54,565 nt of DNA from contig CABRHW010000014.1 of the NCBI GenBank assembly GCA_902470765.1, positions 1 to 54,565 on the forward strand, given 5' to 3'. Position 1 is the stretch's first letter. Each line of letters opens with the position of its first letter. A program made the translations under genes and the position numbers. Below, one piece after another: positions 1 to 7,561 of the stretch. This stretch comes from an uncultured Collinsella sp. (lineage in GTDB: Bacteria > Actinomycetota > Coriobacteriia > Coriobacteriales > Coriobacteriaceae). The notes under the pieces are model-generated. The model was not told the origin of the DNA. It did no database searches and worked only from the letters and a program-made list of their open reading frames with translations.

Positions 1-5
1 AAAGA

Positions 6-31
6 GAAGAGGCGGGGCATGCCCCGCCTCT
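6..31. terminator. Strong GC-rich hairpin at window edge
   Basis: A near-uninterrupted palindrome (AAGAGGCGGGG, then CATG, then the complement CCCCGCCTCTT) looks like an intrinsic terminator for a gene that lies left of the window. A second short palindrome, CTGTTACC/GGTAACAG, follows at 56-76. No gene is visible in the first 480 bases; the rest of that stretch holds repeat sequence and the DAHP synthase promoter. Confidence 0.6.
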
Positions 32-334
32 TACACCACATCTCTGCGCGCTACCCTGTTACCTTTTTGGTAACAGCCAAAACCGCCTCAAACGACCTCT
101 TTGCGGGCTCTATACGCCTTCAAATTAATCAAAACGCCCGTTAGCAGGCTTCTGCGTGCCAACGTTAATGAACATATTTATCACTTTGTCTATTATCTCG
201 CTAGACGGATATGTTACTAGGTTAGCAACAGTACTCATATTTGGCATTTTTTGCCCGCAGGGTGTTTCCTGGGGAACCGACAATAGCCTTAGGGTCCCGC
301 GCGACGCCACTCCCTCCCGACATCCTCCGACGTT

Positions 335-380
335 TCCCCAGATAAAACCTACCAAAATAAACCTGTCCCTTTTTGGAAGG
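335..380 (-). repeat. Partial copy of the composite repeat found at 9.7 and 23.7 kb
   Basis: Read on the minus strand, this stretch holds the words GGGACAGGTTTATTTTGG and AGGTTTTATCTGGG with a one-base difference. These match the left end of the composite repeats at 9745 and 23660. Only this leading part of about 45 bases is shared. The sequence further left (120-330) is more AT-rich than the surroundings and matches nothing else in the window. Confidence 0.6.
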
Positions 381-398
381 TTTCAGGGTGACAAGGAC

Positions 399-427
399 TT
401 GCACTTTAGCGTGCGACAGCGGATAAT
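399..427 (+). promoter_or_regulatory. Sigma-70-type promoter of the DAHP synthase gene
   Basis: A TTGCAC -35 box (399-404) and a GATAAT -10 box (422-427) are separated by exactly 17 bases and lie about 55 bases upstream of the start codon. No T-box, tryptophan leader peptide or other aromatic attenuator is recognisable in the short leader. Confidence 0.55.
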
Positions 428-481
428 GCCGAACACTCAACAATACGCTTATTGCTCTTTCTATAGATTGAGGAGGCCCCT

Positions 482-1513
482 ATGGCCATGGAATTCAAAC
501 GCAAGTTGCCGATCCCCATGGAGATCCGCGAGGAAATGCCGCTTTCTGCCGAGCTTACCGCCAAAAAGCAGGCATTTGACGCCGAGGTCGCCAAAGTCTT
601 TACCGGCGAGGACGCACGCAAGGTGCTCATCATCGGCCCGTGCTCTGCCGACCGCGAGGATTCGGTACTTGAATACATGAACCGACTGGCCAAGACCGCC
701 GAGGAGGTCAAGGACAAGCTCATCATCATTCCGCGCGTCTACACCAATAAGCCGCGCACCAAGGGCACCGGCTACAAGGGCCTTCTGCACAACCCCAACC
801 CCGAGGCTCCCGACGACCTGCTCGAGGGCGTCAAGGCCATCCGCCATATGCACCTGCGTGTTATTGAGGAAACGGGCTTCTTCACCGCCGACGAGATGCT
901 CTATCCGTCCAACTACCAGTACCTCGTTGACCTGCTGAGCTATGTTGCCGTGGGCGCACGCTCGGTCGAGAACCAGGAGCATCGTCTGGTGTCGAGCGGC
1001 ATTTCGGTACCCGTCGGCATGAAGAATCCCACTGCTGGCTCTACCACCGTTATGCTCAACTCCATTTACGCCGCGCAGGCGCACCAGAGCTTCATCTTCC
1101 GCAACTGGGAGGTCGAGTGCGACGGCAATCCGCTCGCGCACGCCGTTATGCGTGGCTACATCGGTCTCGATGGGCGCACCTACCCCAACTACCACTACGA
1201 ACACCTGGAACGCCTGGCCGAGCGCTATACCGAGCACGCCGGCTATGCCAATCCCGCAGCGGTCATCGACTGCAACCACGACAACTCGGGCAAGCGTCCG
1301 CTGGAGCAGTATCGCATTTGCAAGGAGGTGCTCGACAGCTGCCGCCGCAACGAGTCCATCTCCAAGCTGGTCAAGGGCTTTATGATCGAGTCCTACCTGA
1401 AGGACGGCAACCAGCCGGTCGACGGCGGCGTCTTTGGCAAGTCGATCACCGATCCGTGCCTGGGCTGGGAAAAGACCGACTACCTCATCCACGAGATCGC
1501 AGAGCGGGTGTAG
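482..1513 (+). CDS. aroF: 3-deoxy-7-phosphoheptulonate (DAHP) synthase, class I
   Basis: This cytosolic enzyme condenses phosphoenolpyruvate and erythrose-4-phosphate to DAHP, the first step of the shikimate pathway. The 343-residue product has the class I AroF/G/H barrel motifs: GPCS at 52-55, a KPRTKGTGYKG phosphate-binding loop at 90-100, GARSVENQEHR at 158-168, GMKNPTAGS around 180, and the metal-site segment DCNHDNSGK near 265. The length is normal for the family. The start is supported by AGGAGG five bases upstream. Feedback specificity (Phe, Tyr or Trp) cannot be read from sequence alone. It appears monocistronic, with a promoter just upstream and a hairpin after the degenerate sequence that follows. 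Confidence 0.93.
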   Translation: MAMEFKRKLPIPMEIREEMPLSAELTAKKQAFDAEVAKVFTGEDARKVLIIGPCSADREDSVLEYMNRLAKTAEEVKDKLIIIPRVYTNKPRTKGTGYKGLLHNPNPEAPDDLLEGVKAIRHMHLRVIEETGFFTADEMLYPSNYQYLVDLLSYVAVGARSVENQEHRLVSSGISVPVGMKNPTAGSTTVMLNSIYAAQAHQSFIFRNWEVECDGNPLAHAVMRGYIGLDGRTYPNYHYEHLERLAERYTEHAGYANPAAVIDCNHDNSGKRPLEQYRICKEVLDSCRRNESISKLVKGFMIESYLKDGNQPVDGGVFGKSITDPCLGWEKTDYLIHEIAERV

Positions 1514-1540
1514 GTTACGGCGTTTTACCAAACCGCGTAA

Positions 1541-1669
1541 CTACTCGACGCTGCGCGGGCCGCAACGCTCTTTATCTCGGAATCGAACGTAAAGAAGCAC
1601 GTCAACGCTATCTACCACAAGCTTGGTGTCTCAAATCGTATGGGTCTCGCAGCCCTCCTGTTGCCATAA
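1541..1669 (+). pseudogene. Remnant of a LuxR-type regulator (HTH C-terminus only)
   Basis: In one frame this stretch ends in a LuxR HTH tail: FISESNVKKHVNAIYHKLG followed by VSNRMGLAALLLP and a stop at 1667-1669. It closely resembles the C-terminus of the intact soluble LuxR protein at 8862-9665 (FISESTVKKHVNAIYRKLG). Upstream the frame closes at 1538, and the segment before FISES is shortened, so there is no start codon and no sensor domain. It is best read as the eroded 3' end of a paralog lost from this spot. Confidence 0.75.
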
Positions 1670-1714
1670 GCGGCTTGGACTCATTCCACGCACCGATGCA
1701 CATGACATAAAAGC

Positions 1715-1746
1715 GCCGCCGCGAACGCTCACGCATCCGCGGCGGC
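1715..1746. terminator. Hairpin between convergent aroF and amidohydrolase genes
   Basis: GCCGCCGCG (1715-1723) pairs with CGCGGCGGC (1738-1746) around a 14-base loop. It sits between the converging aroF/LuxR remnant and the amidohydrolase gene. There is no long T-run, so it may act only as a weak or bidirectional terminator. Confidence 0.5.
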
Positions 1747-1824
1747 CTGCGCTAAATCGCGACGACGGCTGGCAACCAAGCGTTCTGCCGAGCAAATCGT
1801 CCGCTCTTCACCTCGATCGACCGA

Positions 1825-3627
1825 TTATCCCTCGTATACGATACGGCCATCGGAGATAGTGAACAGGACCTTGGTATCGGAGATCTTCTTGGGATCGCAA
1901 TGAAGGATGTCTTGGTCGAGCACCGTGAGATCGGCGAGCTTGCCCACCTCGAGCGTACCGATTTTATCCTCCATGTAGTTCTCGAAGGCAACGTTTTTGG
2001 TATATGCCTCGAGCGCCTGATATGCCGTGATGGCCTGCTCGGGCCAACGGTACATATCGGTGTCCTCCTCCTCGGGATACGGGCTGTTGCGCGTAACGGC
2101 CACCTCGATCTCCTCGAGCGGCGCATAGCCGGTGACCGGGCCATCGCTCGCACCGGAGATAAAACAGCCGGCCTCGAGCATGTTCTTGACGGGGTAGAAC
2201 TTCATGGCGCGATCCTCGCCCACCATGGCGATCTCGAGGTCGCACAAAGAATCGTGATACATCCACAGGAACTGCAGCGCGCACACGATGTCGAGATCGG
2301 CGACGCGCTGAATGTCCTCGTCGGTAATTGCGCACACATGCGTCATGGTGTTGCGGCGATCATCGCGCTCGCCGTTCTCCTTGACGCAGCGCTCGTAGGC
2401 ATCGAGTGTATTGTGGACGGCGCCGTCGCCGATCGCGTGAACATGAATCTGAACACCCTCTTTGTCGAGGGCGGCCACCATGTCGCTGAACTCCTGCTGA
2501 TCCCAGACGGACTCGCCGTGCCAGTTATCTCCCTTACCGGCGGCGGAGGTATATGGCTCGAGCATCACGGCGCTGCCGCCCTCGGTAACGCCATCGGAGT
2601 AGATCTTGACCGTACCGGTAGAGATCATGTTGCTATCGAACTTCTTGAGGTCCTTCACGGTTTTAAGGGCCTCTTTAGCCGTCATGCCGGGCACAATGGT
2701 AGGAAGTACTCGCATGCGCAGGTTAAGCTTGCCATCTTTCTCAAGGTCAGTATAGAACTGGCAATCCTGTGCCGTAGACTTTCCCACGACGCTTATGTTG
2801 GTAATGCCGGTGATGCCGTATTTCGTAGCCACCTGCTGGTACTTGTCGATAGCGTTCTCAAGCTCCTTGTCCGTATGCTCGACGGAGACAACCTCCCTCA
2901 CCATAGTGGCAGCAGAATCGATCAAGTAGCCAGTCGCCTCGCCGTTTGCATCGCGGGTGATGATGCCGCCCGTGGGATTGGGGGTATCGTTATCGATGCC
3001 CGCAAGCTCGAGCGCACGGCTGTTGACCCACACCGAATGATAGGAAACATCGCACAGCATGATGGGCTTATCGGAGCAGATCTCATCGAGAATGGACTTG
3101 TTGGGGCCGGGATTGGTGCCATCCTCTTGCTCGAAGGCGTTGATCATGAACGAGCCGCCAACGTAAGCCTCATCATCGGGATGCTTGGTTACAAAATCAC
3201 TGATCACCTTCTTATACTCATCGATCGTGGTGCTCTTGGTAAGATCGATCTCGTACAGTGCGGTCACCCAGTTGCCCGGAGCGTGGATATGGCCGTCCAT
3301 AAAGCCGGGAGTCACCATACCGCCATCGAGATCGATGACGCGCGTGTTGTCATCGATGTACTCGTCAACACCGGAGTCTTCGCCTACATATACGATTTTG
3401 TTGCCCGAGACAGCCAGGGCGGCCGCGGTGTCGCCCTCTTTGACCATCGTCTGAATCGTGCCGTTACGAAAGACGATGGATGCCTTATCGGAAATCGCGC
3501 TGCCGGTGCTTCCGGCATTTGAAGAATTGTTGGCGCAGCCGGCGGCACCCACCGCAACAGCCGCGGCGCCCAACGTGCTCAGGCCGAGAAAGCTTCTACG
3601 GGAAACGGGAGGGATAGAGGTCTTCAT
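1825..3627 (-). CDS. Exported amidohydrolase (YtcJ/amidohydrolase-3 family), Tat lipoprotein
   Basis: This is a metal-dependent amidohydrolase of the YtcJ type, about 600 residues. The N-terminus has a twin-arginine signal (SRRSFLGLS, Arg10-Arg11), a hydrophobic stretch and a lipobox ending at Cys31, so it is probably a membrane-anchored extracytoplasmic enzyme. The metal-binding DGHIH is at residues 111-115, and a second-domain motif HVHAIGDGA follows in the latter half. I chose the ATG at 3627, with AGAAAGG upstream, over the GTG nine bases earlier that overlaps this Shine-Dalgarno. The membrane LuxR gene lies directly upstream on the same strand. Substrate is unknown; the family acts on amide or N-acyl bonds. 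Confidence 0.85.
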   Translation of the reverse strand: MKTSIPPVSRRSFLGLSTLGAAAVAVGAAGCANNSSNAGSTGSAISDKASIVFRNGTIQTMVKEGDTAAALAVSGNKIVYVGEDSGVDEYIDDNTRVIDLDGGMVTPGFMDGHIHAPGNWVTALYEIDLTKSTTIDEYKKVISDFVTKHPDDEAYVGGSFMINAFEQEDGTNPGPNKSILDEICSDKPIMLCDVSYHSVWVNSRALELAGIDNDTPNPTGGIITRDANGEATGYLIDSAATMVREVVSVEHTDKELENAIDKYQQVATKYGITGITNISVVGKSTAQDCQFYTDLEKDGKLNLRMRVLPTIVPGMTAKEALKTVKDLKKFDSNMISTGTVKIYSDGVTEGGSAVMLEPYTSAAGKGDNWHGESVWDQQEFSDMVAALDKEGVQIHVHAIGDGAVHNTLDAYERCVKENGERDDRRNTMTHVCAITDEDIQRVADLDIVCALQFLWMYHDSLCDLEIAMVGEDRAMKFYPVKNMLEAGCFISGASDGPVTGYAPLEEIEVAVTRNSPYPEEEDTDMYRWPEQAITAYQALEAYTKNVAFENYMEDKIGTLEVGKLADLTVLDQDILHCDPKKISDTKVLFTISDGRIVYEG

Positions 3628-3765
3628 ATAACCCACCTTTCTGTTGACATCGCCGCGCTTTCGCGACGCTCGCTATCACCTGAATAGCACCCCCCGGTAT
3701 AAACTTGTCTGCACAAACGGGGTTATTGCCGTAAGCGGAGGCTTATATCCCCTATAACCCTGCCT

Positions 3766-4728
3766 TTAACCTGCCCAAAAGTTCTGAAGAAGCTCGGACC
3801 GCGATGAGACACCGCATTTACGGAATATCGTGTGAACATGCGATTTGACCGTACCGACAGAGATAAATAAATCATTCGCTATGGCGCGGTTATCCTGGCC
3901 ATCGAGCAGAAGGTCGAGCACTTCGCGTTCACGCGCGGAGATATCGTGTTGGTCGCAGAATGCCGAGAAGCGGACCTCCGCAATCTGTTTGGCAGAGGTG
4001 CCAAACGTTGTGGGCGGAGCAGAAAAGCGCAACGCCAAGATCTGCGACGCCGTACGAACGGCATATATCGCGGCCACCACGCTCATGATGTTCTCTGGGA
4101 TGTTTCTGCCGTAGGAAAAATACAGGTAATCGATGACTTCGATCCGCCCAATATTCAGCCCAAGAACGCGTACATCCTCGATCAGAACAAACGCCGTCAA
4201 CACAGCCATCACAATAAGAAACCTGCCGTAGCGTGCGTAGAAGCTCTTTCGCGCCAACGGCTTGCTTTTGCGGTAGCAGACGAAAATCATGCCAAACGCC
4301 ACGAACATGAACAAGGAACGCAACGCATAAAAGGCGAGTTGTTTGATTGAATCGGGCTGCAACACAAGCGACATGGCCTCGAAAGCAGAAAAGGCGATGC
4401 AGGGCACGAGCATGTGAAGCCGGCTCATCTTGTTTACGATCGCCAATGCAAATGCCCACATGCTCGCCATGATTCCAATCGATAGGACGAGTTTCGTTAT
4501 GGGGTGAGTCATGGGAAATTGGCTGCTGAGGATATCTGCCATCATCTTACGGCCCTGATACTCATCGAGGAATACGATGGCACTTTCGAGCATGTCGAAG
4601 AAAAAGAAGGCCGAGACCGTCAAGTAGCTTGTTCGATGTGAGACGAGGTACGTGCATACCGATACGCACACCGCCACCATGCAAACCAAGACGAACGTGA
4701 TTCCGTAGAAGAAGTAGAACGCGCTCAC
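3766..4728 (-). CDS. Membrane-anchored LuxR-family transcription regulator
   Basis: The 320-residue protein has about 235 N-terminal residues of alternating hydrophobic segments (probably six to seven membrane helices), then a C-terminal LuxR HTH (about 255-312, with REREVLDLLLDG and VGTVKSHVHTIFRKCGVSS). There is no receiver domain. It belongs to a one-component membrane LuxR type; AguR of lactic acid bacteria, an agmatine sensor, has this layout. It is paralogous to the proteins at 14843 and 22688. It sits 138 bases upstream of the amidohydrolase gene on the same strand and probably controls it. The ligand is unknown. Confidence 0.85.
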   Translation of the reverse strand: MSAFYFFYGITFVLVCMVAVCVSVCTYLVSHRTSYLTVSAFFFFDMLESAIVFLDEYQGRKMMADILSSQFPMTHPITKLVLSIGIMASMWAFALAIVNKMSRLHMLVPCIAFSAFEAMSLVLQPDSIKQLAFYALRSLFMFVAFGMIFVCYRKSKPLARKSFYARYGRFLIVMAVLTAFVLIEDVRVLGLNIGRIEVIDYLYFSYGRNIPENIMSVVAAIYAVRTASQILALRFSAPPTTFGTSAKQIAEVRFSAFCDQHDISAREREVLDLLLDGQDNRAIANDLFISVGTVKSHVHTIFRKCGVSSRSELLQNFWAG

Positions 4729-4763
4729 TATCGGGCCTTTCGCTTATTGATATGTGCTACGGA

Positions 4764-4813
4764 TAAATTTTGCGCCAAAGACATGCAGATCGCTGTCTTC
4801 AGCGCAAAATTTA
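4764..4813. repeat. Long perfect palindrome in divergent LuxR/GNAT spacer
   Basis: TAAATTTTGCGC (4764-4775) and GCGCAAAATTTA (4802-4813) pair, and inside them AAGACA pairs with TGTCTT. The element lies about 35 bases upstream of the membrane LuxR start codon, in a 366-base spacer without genes. It could be an operator or a cruciform-type repeat; I cannot tell which. Confidence 0.5.
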
Positions 4814-4880
4814 ACCAAAGAAAGGAGGGGTGGAAGACGCATATCCCCCACCCCAGCGCATGGGCGAAACTGGCCAGAAT

Positions 4881-4944
4881 GAGAGTGGATAATCTCCCGT
4901 TTTTGGCCTATACCAGCGCTAAAAGTGGGAGATTATCCACTCTC
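4881..4944. repeat. Palindromic repeat family B, copy 1
   Basis: GAGAGTGGATAATCTCCC (4881-4898) is repeated as its perfect reverse complement at 4927-4944, with 28 bases between. A second copy with the same arm sequence (two differences) and the same 28-base interior lies at 38353-38416. It occupies the spacer between LuxR and GNAT and does not overlap a gene. Confidence 0.8.
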
Positions 4945-5094
4945 ATCGAGCAAGTGTCCGAAAATCCGCCCTCATTCCTTCTTAGGGCCCTCCGTCCCCG
5001 AGGATTCGAGGCTCGCCTGCCGAATGGTCGATGCGGCCGTCCTGCGTCCATGTCACACTCAGGGGTGGCCTGACCCAACTTGGAAGGAGCCTCC

Positions 5095-5739
5095 ATGAGC
5101 CTTGACAACATAACCCTGCGCGCCGCCACGCTCGACGACCTGGACGGCATCGCTGCCATCTACAACCAGCTGTGGTGCAACACACTGCGCAACCGCGGCG
5201 ACGTCGAAGCCGCCGATTTCTGCGCGCGTTTTAACATCGCCATGCAGCTGCAGCGCTCCCCCATCGCACTCGTCGCCGAGACCGAGGGCCGCATTATCGC
5301 CGCCTGCTGCATCGGCATCTTCGAGGACGGCAAGCCGCGTACCAATCCCACCTGGGAGCCCTGTTACGACGAGCTGTTTATCCAGGCAACCGAGATGGCA
5401 AAGACCGCCGATGCCAAACTCGAGGGCTCACTCTTTGGCGATAGCCGCGAAAAGGCCACGGCCGACCGCTTTGCCGCCACAGGTAACGAGTACGCCCAGG
5501 GTCAGCTCAACCTGATCATCATTGTGCCCGAGTGGCAGGGCAAGGGACTCGGCCGCGCGCTCATCGACCTTGCGCGCGCCGAGCTCGCCAAGGCAGGCTG
5601 CACCAAATTCTTCCTGATGAGCGACTGCAACTCCGACTGGCAGTTTTACGAGCACCTCAACATGAAGCGCATCCTAGAAGACCACAGCCAAGACACCGGT
5701 GACGGCTTTATCGTCTACATGTACGGCGGCACGCTCTAA
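5095..5739 (+). CDS. GNAT-family N-acetyltransferase
   Basis: This 214-residue cytosolic acetyltransferase probably uses acetyl-CoA. The GNAT motif A is clear in the second half (IIIVPEWQGKGLGRALIDLA), followed by a motif-B-like YEHLNMKRI. The start at 5095 follows GGAAGGA at the right spacing; an in-frame TTG 15 bases earlier overlaps that Shine-Dalgarno and is unlikely. The acceptor cannot be assigned: relatives acetylate small amines, antibiotics or protein N-termini. It stands alone between the repeat-rich spacer and a converging gene. Confidence 0.85.
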   Translation: MSLDNITLRAATLDDLDGIAAIYNQLWCNTLRNRGDVEAADFCARFNIAMQLQRSPIALVAETEGRIIAACCIGIFEDGKPRTNPTWEPCYDELFIQATEMAKTADAKLEGSLFGDSREKATADRFAATGNEYAQGQLNLIIIVPEWQGKGLGRALIDLARAELAKAGCTKFFLMSDCNSDWQFYEHLNMKRILEDHSQDTGDGFIVYMYGGTL

Positions 5740-5769
5740 GTACCCCTTCAATCAAGGTGCGCCGGGCAC

Positions 5770-5810
5770 CCGGCCCTTGGCCTCTGCCCAGGAATAACCC
5801 AGGGGGCCGG
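5770..5810. terminator. Imperfect GC-rich hairpin between convergent genes
   Basis: CCGGCCCTTGG pairs imperfectly with CCAGGGGGCCGG. It fills most of the 82-base spacer between the converging GNAT and AlbA_2 genes and may terminate both. Confidence 0.4.
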
Positions 5811-5821
5811 ACCGCCCGTCC

Positions 5822-7372
5822 CTAAACCTGCCCGACAGCGCGATATCTCGTCGCCCGAGCGCGCCCCTCTTTAACGAGTGCGCCTTCCTCAAGCAAACCG
5901 TTGATAACCCGCAGCGTCACGTCGCGCCCAGTTCCCAGAGCGTCCGAAGCATCCTGGCGCGTAAAACCGCGGGGCCGCTCAAGGGCAAAGCGAATCAAGG
6001 CGCGAGCGTATCCACCACGTCGCTCGTCCGAGACATCCTGTAGCATCGCGGACGCCTTGCACGCAACATCAAAGCCAAGCTCCTCCACGAGCTTGGCACG
6101 CACCTCGTGGCCGCAGTCGCCATTCATCGACACGTGCCCCTCTCGCTGCGCTCGCACGGATGCAAACGCCTGCGAAACATCGGGCGGCAGCGCCCCTTCC
6201 CGCTCGAGCTGCTCATAATCGCTGTAATCCCCACGCAAGTTGGGACCGCTATTGCCACGAGGCGTCAGATAGGAATTGCGCACGGCGTTGACGTTGGGCA
6301 GCGACAACCTAAACATTGCAGGGTAGGCGCAGACTTCGGGTTCCAACCCTTCCGCCTCATAGAGCGCACGGATCCCCTTGAGGCCCGTTCCAAACGCCTC
6401 AACCATCCCCAGACGCAAAAAGAGCAGTTGCAGCTTTGGATTCCGAGCGTCCGAGCCGCCCGCAAGCGCCTCCTCGACGCTGATGTGCTGCGGCCCTCCC
6501 GCATTGGTAAATTCAAGCGCCGTACGGCTCATCTTGATAAGAGACGCCACCGAAGATTCGTAGTCGCGATGGATAAACAGGTTCAGAATTCCCTCTCGAA
6601 CAGCCTCGCGGGGATAGTCGTCCTTATCTATGCGATCGAGCCTTCCCGGCACAAAGTACATACGCGTTGCGTTCGATATATTGAGGAACCGTTCGATATC
6701 CTCTATCTGCCTGAAGATCGAGCCCTCGCCATCCTGACGGTCGATAAACTCGGTATACGCATCGTCGTTGAAGAGGCCAGCGCGGACTGCAAAGGGGTTT
6801 TGGTCAGAGACCAGCAGTGCCAAATTGGTGTAAAAGCCCAGCTCATCGATAAGGCCGAGATTCTTTTGAGAGGTTTGGTCAAACGTAATCTCCGCGCGCC
6901 TAAAGACCCGCTCGGCTTCAAAAAACGTCAAGCTCTGTTCATGAGAGCGCGCGGTCTCAAAATAATCGCCGTCGGTGCGCTTGATCATCGAGCGGATCTG
7001 GGCCATCTCGATGGGCACGTTGGCAGGACCTAGGCGCCGATATACCCCGGCGGGAACAAATCCCTTCGAGCACAGGCAGTACGGCTTGTGAGGACCCGCT
7101 TCCACCTCGATTTTCACCAACGCTGCGCCATCGATGTCCAATGCGGAGACCGTCGTGATTTCAGAAACGTCGGGATACACGCCATCGGTTATTGCATTAG
7201 AGCATTGAAGCATGGTGGCATCGATATCGTCCACGCCGACGATGCTGCCAAAATCGTCGATTCCGATATACAAGGTACCACCATTCGAATTGGCAAACGC
7301 CACCACAGCTTTGAGCAGCTTAGGGGTAAATGTGCACTTGAACTCCACGGTCTCACTTTCAACAAGCTGCAT
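5822..7372 (-). CDS. AlbA_2-domain ATP-binding protein (RecG-like/Schlafen-type regulator)
   Basis: The N-terminal residues 1-110 form an AlbA_2 (Schlafen-like) domain: ESETVEFK, then FANSNGGTLYIGIDDFG and a glycine-rich turn. A central part (about 240-330) has PREAVREGILNLFIHRDYE and a later FGTGLKGIRALYE, typical of the C-terminal ATPase-like domain that accompanies AlbA_2. The last 80 residues look like a winged helix. Such proteins are usually annotated as putative transcriptional regulators or RecG-like; the biochemical role is unsettled. The ATG at 7372 is preferred because AGGGGG lies four bases upstream. Direct repeats sit immediately before the start, suggesting autoregulation. Confidence 0.8.
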   Translation of the reverse strand: MQLVESETVEFKCTFTPKLLKAVVAFANSNGGTLYIGIDDFGSIVGVDDIDATMLQCSNAITDGVYPDVSEITTVSALDIDGAALVKIEVEAGPHKPYCLCSKGFVPAGVYRRLGPANVPIEMAQIRSMIKRTDGDYFETARSHEQSLTFFEAERVFRRAEITFDQTSQKNLGLIDELGFYTNLALLVSDQNPFAVRAGLFNDDAYTEFIDRQDGEGSIFRQIEDIERFLNISNATRMYFVPGRLDRIDKDDYPREAVREGILNLFIHRDYESSVASLIKMSRTALEFTNAGGPQHISVEEALAGGSDARNPKLQLLFLRLGMVEAFGTGLKGIRALYEAEGLEPEVCAYPAMFRLSLPNVNAVRNSYLTPRGNSGPNLRGDYSDYEQLEREGALPPDVSQAFASVRAQREGHVSMNGDCGHEVRAKLVEELGFDVACKASAMLQDVSDERRGGYARALIRFALERPRGFTRQDASDALGTGRDVTLRVINGLLEEGALVKEGRARATRYRAVGQV

Positions 7373-7380
7373 GCAACCCC

Positions 7381-7422
7381 CTATCATCGACTATCGACGA
7401 TTCTAGACCAACTATCGACGAT
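7381..7422 (-). promoter_or_regulatory. Direct-repeat operator before the AlbA_2 gene
   Basis: ACTATCGACGAT occurs at 7390-7401 and again at 7411-7422, exactly 21 bases (two helical turns) apart, with a related CTATCATCGA just before. The cluster sits directly upstream of the Shine-Dalgarno, where an autorepressor would block transcription. Confidence 0.5.
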
Positions 7423-7486
7423 AAGCAAGGTCCCTGGTACCCTCGCTTAGACCCGAGTGCCCGCGTGCAACGCTGCCCGCCGCACG

Positions 7487-7521
7487 CAAAAGAGCCCGCC
7501 AGCGTGTGCGCCAGCGGGCCC
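7487..7521 (-). terminator. Terminator of agmatine deiminase gene
   Basis: Read leftwards, GCCCGC pairs with GCGGGC and is followed by TCTTTT, about 45 bases past the stop codon at 7562. Confidence 0.5.
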
Positions 7522-7561
7522 CAGGTCATATCGACACTACCCCGTGTGCCTGCAACCGCCT

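Noticed and set aside
125..355. Possible small minus-strand gene in an AT-richer patch (product around MSTVANLVTYPSSEIIDK)
   Set aside because: The segment reads like protein and may be a gene remnant, but there is no Shine-Dalgarno, no recognisable family and the frame runs into repeat sequence, so it cannot be supported as a gene.
461..1531. Long minus-strand reading frame opposite the DAHP synthase gene
   Set aside because: It is the mirror of a highly biased GC-rich coding sequence. Similar Val/Leu/Gly/His-rich antisense frames lie opposite almost every gene here and lack start signals and families.
4960..5090. T-box-like sequence before the GNAT gene
   Set aside because: A short GGGGTGGCCTGA word resembles part of an antiterminator, but no specifier loop, no full TGGNACCGCG and no terminator are present.
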